Part shown: positions 54,781 to 64,000 of the stretch, in pieces
Position numbering within the stretch: the first letter of the stretch is position 1
Layout: every line of letters begins with the position of its first letter
Source: Sepioteuthis lessoniana
Lineage: Eukaryota > Mollusca > Cephalopoda > Myopsida > Loliginidae
DNA length: 64,000 nucleotides
Assembly: GCA_963585895.1 (NCBI GenBank)
Contig: OY757907.1
Location: forward strand, 109,599,486-109,663,485
Direction of reading: 5' to 3'
Notes under the pieces: generated by a model
Databases searched by the model: none
Seen by the model: the letters and a program-made list of their open reading frames with translations, nothing else
Told to the model about the DNA's origin: nothing
Translations under genes and position numbers: made by a program

Positions 54781-55044
54781 ATAATATGATAAAAGTTATA
54801 AAGTATAGACTGTTCATTTTGGGAATCTGCAAATGCATGTGCTGTCCAGTAGATTGGCAATGCTTAAAAAGGGTGTTTCCATCTTCTGGTGCCAAAAGTT
54901 AAACTTTTGGTAGAAATGAAATAGTGGAATATTTTATTTTTACATTCTAATTTTTTAAAATTTCATCTTTTAAAAACTAATTAATAAATTTAGTACTATT
55001 GATTGAATAAGAAAAAAGAAATAAGACTAAAACATTTATTCAAC

Positions 55045-55291
55045 AAAGTAAGTAAGTAAAGTTGGCGACCATAGTCGAGGGTGACCCGAAGGCACCTTTT
55101 TCGATAGCTACTACACCAAGGTGTTGGGGAGGACGCTACTCCTTTCCCAGGATTTCTCCACTTTACCCTTGATCCGTACCTTATAATGCTGAGTGTTAAG
55201 CAAGGAGGCATCAAGTACCATTTTAAAAGTCTTTGGTATGACTCGACCTGGGATTGAACCCAGGTCTCCCGGGCCATTGGAGAACGCTCTG
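55045..55291 (-). mobile_element. SINE-1 copy
   Basis: Minus copy with a three-unit tail (AAGTAAGTAAGTAAAG at 55047), TAGCTACTACACCAAGG, GGGATTGAACCCAGG (B box) and CGGGCCATTGG. The head outer part is missing. Confidence 0.95.
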
Positions 55292-57185
55292 GTGGGAATG
55301 ATAATAGAATGAGGAGCATATTACTGTCTGCTCAGTTTTGGACGAGTATCAGTTACTTGTTAAGTAATTTCCTTTTTTACAGTGATATGAATTCGGTAGA
55401 ATTTGGGCACAAAATAAAGAAGTTTAGGGTCTGAATTGGTTGATGCTTCAAAAATAATTTTGGTAAAGAGTTTTGAAATTCTGGCATAATTATCTAAAAG
55501 ATAAGTCTTGAAGCTTTAGATCCTCACCAATCCAGCACTGAATATTATCCATATAAATTAGGAAGCACTTATACACATAAATCCTAATTAGACTTTAGCA
55601 CCTTTCAATAGATTATATTAATGTTCAAAAAGAGGATAAAAGTCACAATTACTTTCTTTTAGGCATCTTTTATGTTTGGATGTATATAAATACAAATACG
55701 GATACAAAAGTATGTAAGAGTATCTAGATATTTATGTTTGTATATTTATATCTTGATAGACACTTTTATGTATTTCTGTTCATTCAATTGAAACACATAT
55801 ACACACACATATAGATATATATATATATATATAGGTGGAGGATATTGATTTATGTATACAGAAATAGAGAGCTGTATATCTGTACATGCATACATAGCAA
55901 AATCTTTTATATATTTGTTTTGTGGGGCATCTTATTGTAACGTCTCATGAATTAGTCTTTGAGAGCTCAGTTTTCATTGCGCACCTCATACTTGGTGAGC
56001 TTATCACAAACTAAACTAGCTTAGCAAATAACTAATGAAAGAGAAAAAAAAATGAAATAGAAAATTTTCTGAATCTATATGAATATATATTTTCATGTGT
56101 ATATGTTTCTGCTTTATAAAAAAAAACTTATTTTCATATATATAGGTTTGATTTTTGTTCTTATGCCTTTACAAGGTTGATAATGGCTGCATTAGATTTT
56201 TGCCGTTAATTTTTTCAAGTAATATTTAGCATTACAATCTGGAAACCATATATGCATTGTGCACTCACAGACTTCAGTAAAACTTAAATAAACACCAATA
56301 GAAATGTCTTTAAAATAGAACAAATTTGTATACACAGATACATGTACCGGTCCTTGCTTTGGGGAAATAATGAATTAATCTAACAGTATATTACTACTGT
56401 GTAATGGATTGTGTGTTTTCTGGGTTCTCTGAACTGTTGTTCCTTTGCCAGACTATGCTAAGCTTCATATATATGCCTAGAGAACATATACTTCTATATA
56501 ATATATATGTGCAAATAGACATCTATATTTGAGGTATATACATACAAACATTTTTGGTATAGAAATATTCACACAAGCATAAACTTTCATATTCATACAC
56601 ACACTCTTAGATGCAAACATATATATATACAGTTCCCACACACATATATTCATTTACACACACACACATATATATCTATATATATATATATATATATATA
56701 TATGTCTGTCTTTGTGTGTGTACTATAAATATTACTTTTTATGTGCATATGGAACTGTGTATTAGAAGAAACCATAAATATTGTATAGAACAAAAGTTTC
56801 TGTTCCATAAATTGAAGATTTATCGCTAGCTTCTCGTTTTTAACTTGGCTTGGTAAGTAAGGATACTAAAAACTAAATAAATATAAGTATTCTAAAGTGA
56901 GAAAAATAAAAGTGAAATCCATAAAAATGTCCTACTTCAGGACATTTGCTTCAATTTTTAAGAAAATTACGAAAAGAAACACAAACTAAGAAAGTATTTT
57001 ATTACTGTCTCCAAGAACATCATGAATACTTCACAAGTTTGGTATTAGAGTATAAAATCTTTTACTTGAAGATGGAAAACATTTGGTTGATTTGTAAGTT
57101 GATGTGATATGTAATTTTATACATTATTATTAGTAATTTTATACATTATTATTATTATTAATTTGATTTTCAGCTTGACTTTTTG
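55292..57185. other. No gene; several TA/CA microsatellites
   Basis: AT-rich DNA with (TA)n at 55813-55832 and a CA/TA compound run at 56634-56703. No open frame of interest and no SINE. Confidence 0.5.
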
Positions 57186-57572
57186 CCCAGTCAGCTGAGG
57201 CAGCAGAATACACCGACTGCTTCTCTGCAGAAGAGTAAGACCCCAACAAGTGTCCTGGATAGGACTCTAAACAATCTAATGGTGAGGTTATAGTAATGCT
57301 GGAGCTTTGGGAAATATAGAGTACCCCTTCATTGTCATTGCTCCATGGTCCACTCTGGCACAGCTTGGAGTGGTAGCACCTGATAGGGTCCTATCTATGG
57401 GTCAAATAGAACTAAACTAAATACTTAGTCTGAACTGAATTGTTTGAAAAAGAACTGTTTTTGATATTGAAACTGTGTACTTATGCTAAACTGAATTGTT
57501 TGAAGTAGAACTGTTTTAACATTTTAACTGTTTAGAGTTGATATGCCATAAAACAAAACAATCAACCAACCA
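57186..57572 (+). mobile_element. SINE-3 copy
   Basis: GCCCAGTCAGCTGAGGCAGC head, body with GGTGAGGTTATAGTAATGC, about three tail units; the end TAGAGTTGATATGCC lacks the GGATTTGGC segment. Confidence 0.93.
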
Positions 57573-57779
57573 AAATTCATTATCACTTTAGGTTTTTAAA
57601 AAGACTTCATTGAGTCTTTACGTAAGACCTAGGATGAGAGAAGGTAGTGATAATATGTATTTTATACATTTGGTAGATATTTTCCTATCACACTGTTTGC
57701 AAAGAGCATTTTTTTCTATTTCATTTATTATTATTATTATTATTATTATCAGTATTACTTTGATTTTTCTCCTTTGAGT

Positions 57780-58880
57780 GCTTTCTTCACAAGCATTAGT
57801 CGATGGTCTTCCACTGGAGCCTAAGTGACAAGTCTGGATTCTTCTCAGTATCATGGCCAATCTTAACAGTGCTGTAGTTTGGATGATCTCCACTCGTGCT
57901 CTTATTTCCAGTTCCTCCAGATGTTTTACCAAACTTTTGGAGACTGTATCAAGAGCATCACTTTCACGTTCGACAGTTTCTTCAGCTCCGTAGCAAGGTC
58001 CCAGTACTTAACTTTCTTGTCTCTTTCTTTCAATTTTACTCTGTGGTCTGCTACATAGGGTTTCCAATTCTTTTTTTGGCAAACAGTTTGATGTTCAATA
58101 TACAACAATATACTCAAGAAATGCACAGGCAGATACCAACTTAGTAAATTGCAGGAAAAGATCTATCACCTTATATAATATAAGGTGATAGATCTTTTCC
58201 TGAAATTTACTAAGTTGGTATCTGCCTGTACATTTCTTGAGTATATTGTTTAATAGCATCATTGCTTTAGCAAATAATAATGGTGATAGCACATCTCCCT
58301 GGAATATAGCTGTCTATGTTTTTACCATAGCTAAGATTTTTCCTCCTGCTGTCAATTCCTATCTCCAGGTTGCCATGGTTTTCTTGATAAATTCTATGAC
58401 TTGAGTGGATATTTTGAGCATTTTTCGACAGACTATCATCTAGCTCCATAACACTTTTTGTTGTCAATCTACACCATAGCCAGATTTTTTCCTCTCATTT
58501 TACTCTCATTGACAATGGGTTGATCAATATATAGTAATTCTCCTGTACCTCTGGTTCCCTTTCAGCATCCTTTCTGTTCCTCACAGAATAGCCCATGGCT
58601 TATCAACAAGTGCTAAATCTCCAGCCAAATTTGTGCCGTTAGTATTTTCCTCATCATCGGTAGGCACATTATGGGTCTGCAGTTGTTTGCGGCAGTTCCT
58701 TTTTTTTTTTTTTGTTCTCTCTGGAACAGGGTCATCTTACCTTTGGTCATCATTTTGCGTATATCTGTTTCTTGTAGGCATCTATTGATTTTGGTAGCCA
58801 GGCTGTCATGGATGGAAGTGAATTTTTAAATCAGTTTCCATATATGCCATCAAGGTCGGGATTTTTCCTCTTGGGTTATA
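57780..58880 (-). pseudogene. LINE reverse transcriptase, deleted
   Basis: Non-LTR reverse transcriptase remnant, same family as the LINE at 28.4-29.8 kb. The minus strand from 58880 codes a PDLDGI start of the domain; then TVPTDDEEN-like coding, and an IFQGD-LSPLLF RT motif near 58303-58271. It runs into a palindrome at 58106-58248. Beyond it the frame jumps to the C-terminal ADHRVKLKE, ELKKL, LEELEIRARVEIIQTTALLR (58070-57800). The segment with the catalytic box and its surroundings is lost. Many stops. Confidence 0.8.
58106..58248. repeat. Near-perfect palindrome, 71-bp arms
   Basis: 58106-58176 and 58178-58248 are reverse complements, with one central base (58177) and two mismatches (58124/58230 and 58151/58203). 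The arms are LINE coding sequence (LLNNILKK to KIYHL). Confidence 0.97.
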
Positions 58881-58919
58881 ATTATTATATTCCTTGTGAA
58901 TTTTTCTTACCAGATCAAA

Positions 58920-59515
58920 CTGGCGGTTTTTCACTGGAGTCTGAGTGACTGAAAGTCTCTTCAGTTCTCCAGGACTCTTCTAAGTATCCTAACTGATTTT
59001 AACACTGCTGTGATCTGAATAGTCTCATTTCTTCTTCTGATCTCCAGTTCCTTCAATCTCTTTTCCAGGCCTTTGGAGACCATTCGAAAACTACTGTAGG
59101 TATCATTAACTTCATGTTTCACAGCTTTGTCAGCTCTCTGCCAAGGTCCAGTTATTTTCTGCTTGAACAGCCATATTCACTTGAGAAGTTCTTGATGGTA
59201 AATAAACGAGGTCTGATCCTATTGAGGAATCTGTTTGTGCCTCCAAGTTCCAGAGAATCTGATGTATTTCATTTTCTATGACAGATTTTGGTTTGTGTTT
59301 ATACCATTTGTCTGTATGGTCAAATTTCAGACTCTTGCACAACTCACAATGGATCACCTTCCCAACCCAGTCATGCCTTCTCTGATATTTCTTTAGTGTT
59401 AGGCAGCTGCATCTGCTTAGACTGTCGTAAACTGTTTCATCTCTATAATTTTCATTTTTACCGAGTGTACTGATGCTTTCCTATTCCTTTATTTGCTTCT
59501 CTGTTTTTCATTTTA
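58920..59515 (-). pseudogene. LINE C-terminal region, second copy
   Basis: Minus strand: a degraded knuckle region, HDWVGKVIHCELCKSLKFD, TDKWYKHKPKSVIEN, then a broken ELTK/LEKRLKELEIRRR tail to about 58920. It lies upstream (in LINE orientation) of another copy's RT domain, so two insertions or a rearrangement are needed. Confidence 0.82.
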
Positions 59516-59903
59516 AGTCCGGTACCTGGGGGGGGGTAATGTTTAGCAAACTAGATTAGCAAATCTTCCTGAGTGATTTCAAATGGCTTTATTCCACATC
59601 TGAGCAAAAAAGCTTTGTAAATTACTTCAATTACAATATCACCCAATTTCTTATACCAAATTTCATTTCTATATTTTTGCTGAAACTTCTCATCATTTCT
59701 GTTTTTAATTCTTTTTTGTTCCTGGCTAAACTCTTAATTTCATCCACGTACACTGGATTGTTTATCTTTTCTTTCAGCTGTTTTAATCTCTTTACCACCT
59801 TTTGCATTTTTGCAACATTTATATTAATCTGTAAATATTGACCCTATAAAAATCATATTTTTTTATGGATATGGATACATCTGTTGATACATCTTTAGAT
59901 TAC

Positions 59904-60191
59904 CATATTTGCCAACCCCTCCGCTCGAGCAGGATGTGACACAAGGTCAATTTTTAAGTGGAGTTCAACAGGTTTGAATTCAGTTTTCCTTCTCCTAGAC
60001 TAGTTGCCTCACCAAGGCTGAAGAACACAGTCTGCCCTACTGTTTACCCATAGCTAGAGGGAGAATATTTGGATTCATACCTTTCCCAAGGGTATTAGTG
60101 CTATGTGAAATGCAATCAGTCTCATCTAGGATTTGAACTCGTGTCACTGTGTCCATTTCCTATGACGATAACCATTACACCATGGGCACCT
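59904..60191 (-). mobile_element. SINE-2 copy, young, in repeat Q
   Basis: Full-length minus copy, CATATTTGCCAACCCCTCCGC to ATTACACCATGGGCACCT. Perfect 15-bp target duplication ACATCTTTAGATTAC at 59889-59903 and 60192-60206. It interrupts the end of repeat Q copy 2. Confidence 0.97.
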
Positions 60192-60194
60192 ACA

Positions 60195-60840
60195 TCTTTA
60201 GATTACAATAACATAAAATAGTTTCCAAAATATCACATCAAACACCAATTAAAAAGGTTTGTCATATAAACTTTGTTATCATGACGAATAGAGATGACTT
60301 AACAGTGAATAGCAAGGGAACAAAATTCAAACTCTTAGTGGGAAACTTTGTGAAAGAAGAGTGGGGTGGATAGTATGCCTCATCAGTAACAGAAAGAAAA
60401 GAGTCTCTTCTAACTGAACACGTGGAATCAATTTCAAGGGCTGTTGCTGTGTTGTCTTCTTCTTAATTAAAGGTGGACAGCCGAATTTCTACACTGAAAA
60501 TGACAGTTCTCTTAGCTTCTTCCTATGAATTCCTTTTTGCCTGCAACAATCTTCTTCAGCAGTCCTACATCCAAGCTCGTCTCTTGTCGTGCATCACCAA
60601 GACTCAGAACGCCTCTCTCTCTGCCTGCTGCATTCAAGCAGCCTTAAATAATGATACCAAAATGCCACACCAGGGTCAATTGCACAATGTGGTAATTTAC
60701 ATACACGCCAGCATGTAGGTAGTCGTGACATCAAACACGATTCACAATCAGGAGGATGTGAGTTTGATCTCCCTGATCTCATTTTACATGCCAAACATAT
60801 TCGTACATGCTTTGAGCTGCTGCATGCATGATTTCTCTCA
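60195..60840 (-). repeat. Repeat Q, copy 2
   Basis: Inverted match to 52340-53030. Landmarks in reverse: AATAGTTTCCAAAATATCAC, GTGGGAAACTTTGTGAAAG, AGCAGCCTTAAATAATGATACC, GCACAATGTGGTAATTTAC. Homology continues for a short way beyond the SINE-2 at 59904-60191. Confidence 0.75.
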
Positions 60841-61017
60841 CTAGAGGATGGTTTGACAGGGTCAGGCTCTCTGTGCTCTCTACTGTAGTTAAATATCTCA
60901 CTCTGTCTAGGATCAGTGTAATATCTGTGCAATTTTCATAAGTTCACTAAGAGTCACTTAAGATCACTAAGAGTGTAGTATCTATGCACTTTGCCTTATT
61001 TTAAAGCAAAAGTCAGA

Positions 61018-61100
61018 AAACTATGGTCTAGTGGATATGTTGTCTGCTTGTCTACCTGCTTATTTTCAGGTCAGATGTTCAAATCAAGGCAGAAATCATT
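61018..61100 (+). other. tRNA-like SINE head
   Basis: CTATGGTCTAGTGGATATG is an A-box-like sequence and AGATGTTCAAATCAAGG a B-box-like one about 40 bp later. No known body follows. It is a weak candidate for a SINE head. Confidence 0.35.
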
Positions 61101-61201
61101 TGTTGATTTTAGCATTTCCTTTAGTGTGACAGAAGTTAGAGAAACAAAGAAAAATTCACTACATTCATTATCATATATGATCTTTACATAAATTTAGGAA
61201 G

Positions 61202-61205
<4 letters not shown>

Positions 61206-61250
<45 letters not shown>
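61206..61250. repeat. (TA)n microsatellite
   Basis: About 22 TA units. Confidence 0.95.
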
Positions 61251-61254
<4 letters not shown>

Positions 61255-61880
61255 TCAAGTCATGCTAATAGGACCTAGTTCCTGATTCTTTCTCTTTCAC
61301 CAGTGTTCGCACACAGCTGATAAAAGTCTTAGATGAACTGCTAATACTGGCGTATCCATGTGTAGGAGTCTATTTGCATCTAAGAAAGTGTGGTTTGGGA
61401 TCTGTAGTTCATATTTTAACACTGTGACCACAGGTTCCACCTCAGTAGCACACACCTTGTTGACCGCATTATGTAAGGAAAACTGATTTGGACGTATGGT
61501 TTGAATTAGTCATCGTAATCTTGCAATGGCTTTTTTCCGCGTCAGTAGATGTCATTCTTATTGATGAATAGAAGTAGTTTCCTGACCTAACTATTTGATC
61601 GTGGCCATTGATCTTGTAAGGTTCTTCTACCCAGCATCAGGTGAAATATGCCACTGACCTATTTTCAGATTCATCCACTTTGTTTCACATCTACCATGCT
61701 GCATCCCATGCTTTAGGGCTTGTATAATACACTCCTCTCTTAAAATCTGTTATTCAAGGGTCAAGATGACCATGTTTACAGAAACTGTATATATCTGAAT
61801 TGTGGGGTGTAAAGTTTGATCATAGTTTTATGGTCGTAGAGTTATATATCTCTAGTGCTACACTCATTGGATTTGGATTC
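61251..61880 (-). other. Possible LINE-like C terminus, unassigned
   Basis: The minus strand is open for about 66 codons ending near 61315 (with VCATEVEPVVTVLKYELQIP and HLRLLSAVCEHW), then a stop and a short ATGAT-type tail at 61251. The shape suggests a LINE 3' end, but I do not recognise the family. Confidence 0.3.
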
Positions 61881-62069
61881 AGTGAGTTTTCCTTCAAATG
61901 AAAAAAGAAATTTTTTTCTTGCATGTGTGTGTATATATATATATATATAATGTTTTTAGATAAATGATTACTCAAAATTCATCAGATTTTTTTAAAAAGC
62001 TCAGTGCTCTTAAGAAGCAGAGTCAGTTCAAAATCTGAAATATCAAAATTTTTACAATATTAAATACAG

Positions 62070-62119
62070 CCCAAAACTCTGAGTTTCATGTACCATAGGC
62101 AGCACGATCATCAGATGGA
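62070..62119 (-). ncRNA. Hammerhead-like fold, degraded
   Basis: Minus strand: CCA (stem I), CTGATGA complete (62114-62108), imperfect stem II of GTGC/GTAC pairs, GAAA (62087-62084), stem III ACTC/GAGT with a one-base loop, U at the cleavage site (62075), TTGG. The pair next to the cleavage site is mismatched. Two related segments lie nearby at 62145-62205 (plus) and 62255-62300 (minus). Confidence 0.35.
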
Positions 62120-62144
62120 TATCAATACTACATAATATTGTTCT

Positions 62145-62300
62145 TACATCATAGGATTGTGTGAAACTCGGAATCATGGGCCGTAGTTAATATTATGAAT
62201 ACATGCACACACATAAAAATATATATATATATATATATACATATATATAACATAGTACAGTCAGTGATCCTGGGTTTCATGCAATCAGCAATCATTGGAG
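62145..62300. repeat. Related GAAAC-containing repeat units
   Basis: GTGTGAAACTCGGAATCATGG (plus, 62160) and, on minus, GCATGAAACCCAGGATCACTG (from 62290) are diverged relatives of the 62070-62119 unit. They are separated by TA tracts. Confidence 0.55.
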
Positions 62301-62375
62301 AGAGCACTATTTAACAATACTGCAGCATTTGGTCTTCCATTAACTCACCAAGTAAGCGAGTAAGAACCATAAACC

Positions 62376-62381
<6 letters not shown>

Positions 62382-62410
<29 letters not shown>
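62382..62410. repeat. (TA)n tract, mariner target
   Basis: TA run that ends at the left terminus of the mariner. Confidence 0.9.
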
Positions 62411-62412
<2 letters not shown>

Positions 62413-63746
62413 AGGCTCATTAAATAAGTTTCCAGACTTTTTTTTCGAATGGGCACTTTTATTGATAGTACACACATGAAACTCTAGTCCCCTTCAAAGT
62501 AATCTCCCCCGGCTGCAATGCACTTGTTCTACCATTCCAGCAACTCCTGGAAGGCCCCATGGAAGTCCTCTTGTGTGAGTGTGTCAATGACCTTCGTCCC
62601 AGCCCCTTTCATCTCCTTAATTGTTTCATAATGACAGCCTCTTAAGTTTTTCCTTAAACTTAGGGAATAACCAAAAGTCACAGGGAGCAAGGTCTGGACT
62701 ATAGGGAGGGTGAGGAACTGTCTTGATGCCCATCTTAGTCAAATAGTCAGTGACAAGGATGGAGTCGTGGACTGGTGCATTGTCCTGGTGGAAATGCCTC
62801 TGACCCGATTTGAAGAGTGCTGGCCTCTTCTGACGGAATCACTTCCTGAACTCCCTTAAAACCTCAACATAGTATTCCTTGTTGACTGTGTCCAGTGGGA
62901 ACCCAGTCCAAGTAAATCATGCCAGTGCTGTCAAAAAAAGGGATCATCAAACGTTTTTGGGTGGATTTGCTCTGTCTGTCCTTCTTGGGTCTGGGAGAGC
63001 CTGCATGCTTCCACTGGGAACTCTGTCTCTTGGTCTCTGGGTCATAGCAGTAGATCCAGCTTTCATCGCAGGTCACCAGAGCATCAAGAACTGTGGGATC
63101 TGAATTGATCAGTTCGACCATCTCCCTGCTGTCATGACAACATCTTTCTTTCTGATCTTCTCTGAGCACCCTTTGTGCAGTCTTCCACATCTTCAGTTCC
63201 TCGTGAATAATTATGTGTACAGTTCCCACACTGATATCAAACTGTGCACTTATTGTCTCTATAGACACACAAAGGCCCTTATCCATGAAATTCTTTAATT
63301 GGCCAATCAACTCTGGTGTATTGACTTCCTTACTCCTCCCACACCTCTCATCATCCCTCACAGATTCCCTGCCTTCCTTGAATCTCTTATGCCACTCAAA
63401 AACTGATGCTCGATTCATGCAAGATACTCCAAAAGCAGTCTGAAGCATTCCATATGTTTCTGTGGCAGCATTTTTTCCAAGTTTAAAACAGAATTTTTTT
63501 GCATATCGTTCTTCTAATGTGTCCTCACGTCCAGATTGCATTTTTGAAATTCACCAGCTGTGACAATCAGGCTTTAGTAGGGTGTATTCCAATTGCTGCT
63601 GTAGCTGTTCATTTGAACCTGGAATCATAAAAATTGGTTAATCATCTCATAAGATGTATAGCAGTAACATACTGAATTTTCAAGGGTCTACAGCAATTTT
63701 AAATGCCTGTACAAAAAAAGTCTGGAAACTTATTGAAGGCACTTCG
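62411..63746 (-). mobile_element. Full-length but broken mariner
   Basis: Terminal repeats share TAAGTTTCCAGACTTTTTTT: near 62427 and, inverted, near 63728. Length 1336 bp is the usual mariner size, and TA lies on both sides (62409-62410, 63747-63748). The transposase inside is interrupted. Confidence 0.95.
62470..63541 (-). pseudogene. Mariner transposase, frameshifted
   Basis: Minus strand from Met at 63541. The first 225 codons are open: helix-turn-helix part with CMNRASVFEWHKRFKEG, a second one with ETISAQFDISVGTVH, then VTCDESW with catalytic D159. The frame breaks near 62870 and an in-frame stop appears near 62845. After that, QDNAPVH (Asp codon 62782-62784) and LAPCDFW (Asp codon 62677-62679) still show DD34D spacing. 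Coding character continues to about 62470 (GDYFEGD-like end). Non-functional copy. Confidence 0.93.
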
Positions 63747-63748
63747 TA

Positions 63749-64000
63749 TATATAAATAACTTGAAACAAGCCAAGTTAAAAGAAATCTAATGTTCACTCA
63801 AGTTGATGGTTTTAATCCATTTACTATCGACAAGTAACTTAATAAGATTATTTTAAAAAATATTAAGATAATCATCTGTAAATGTCATTGACCAACCTTC
63901 TGCTCAGGATCAGTGTAGTATCTGTGCAACTTGACAAACTGAAGCAATGATATTGTGGGTGGATATATCCCTTCCCTGTCTCTTTTCAGGTGAGATTTTC
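63749..64000. other. No recognised feature
   Basis: AT-rich; AGGATCAGTGTAGTATCTGTGCAACTT at 63907 resembles 60909-60940, so a small piece of a repeat next to repeat Q may occur here. Confidence 0.35.

Noticed and set aside
60375-60400. CTGATGAG on the minus strand of repeat Q
   Set aside because: Not conserved in the other copy (52.8 kb) and no GAAA or pairing partner is present.
1-64000. CRISPR array, bacterial operon or phage content
   Set aside because: No spaced direct repeats of that kind, no ribosome-binding sites with tight gene packing; all coding traces are eukaryotic transposons.

Overview
This is a eukaryotic, AT-rich, intergenic or intronic window made almost entirely of interspersed repeats. 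I find no host gene exon, rRNA gene or intact tRNA gene. Tc1, mariner and RTE-type elements, several tRNA-derived SINEs, hammerhead ribozymes and long TA/CA microsatellites point to an invertebrate animal. The RTE tail and mariner sequences resemble ones I associate with molluscs, above all cephalopods such as octopus; that assignment is inference, not proof.

Family names used here are local. SINE-1: about 265 bp, tRNA-like head with B box GGTTCAATCCC and a CTTA-repeat tail, 11 copies. SINE-2: about 290 bp, A box TGGTGTAATGGTTATC, B box GTTCAAATCC, end TTGGGTAAATAT, about 20 copies or pieces. SINE-3: head GCCCAGTCAGCTGGGGC, an internal array of a ~56-bp unit (AAACTGAATTGTTTGAAATA), end GGTTGATATGCCATAAAACC, about 20 copies. 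SINE-4: SINE-2-like head and body with the SINE-3 tail. SINE-5: a tRNA-like head followed by a hammerhead ribozyme. Autonomous elements are one apparently intact Tc1 transposon (21981-23574, 340-aa DD34E transposase), broken mariners (36876-37757, 42945-43683, 62411-63746, fragments at 34.5 and 38.8 kb), a deleted Tc-like element (23902-24658), RTE-type 3' ends, and a second LINE with a Cys/His knuckle.

Layout: 0-12 kb holds SINE-2, RTE tails, an LTR-like CCAAT/TATA segment (5.88-6.3 kb), SINE-5 and a SINE-3 carrying a nested SINE-2. 12-22 kb holds a Penelope-type hammerhead next to a TA tract, a promoter-like segment, the first copy of repeat R and chimeric SINE-4s. 22-30 kb holds the intact Tc1, a Tc-in-SINE nest with a later tandem duplication, the second repeat R and a LINE split by a SINE. 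30-46 kb holds a SINE-3 head-to-tail array, a long RTE piece, the best hammerhead (35638-35681), mariner remnants, a twin-primed RTE and SINE-3 doublets. 46-64 kb holds further SINEs, an inverted pair of a ~670-bp repeat, LINE pieces with a 71-bp-arm palindrome, a cluster of hammerhead-like repeats and a full-length but broken mariner.

The most interesting signal is the set of type I hammerhead-ribozyme folds. One has every core base and all three stems. One sits directly downstream of a tRNA-like pol III promoter, the layout of a SINE or retrozyme making self-cleaving, possibly circular, RNA. Nested insertions also give a relative chronology for the families.
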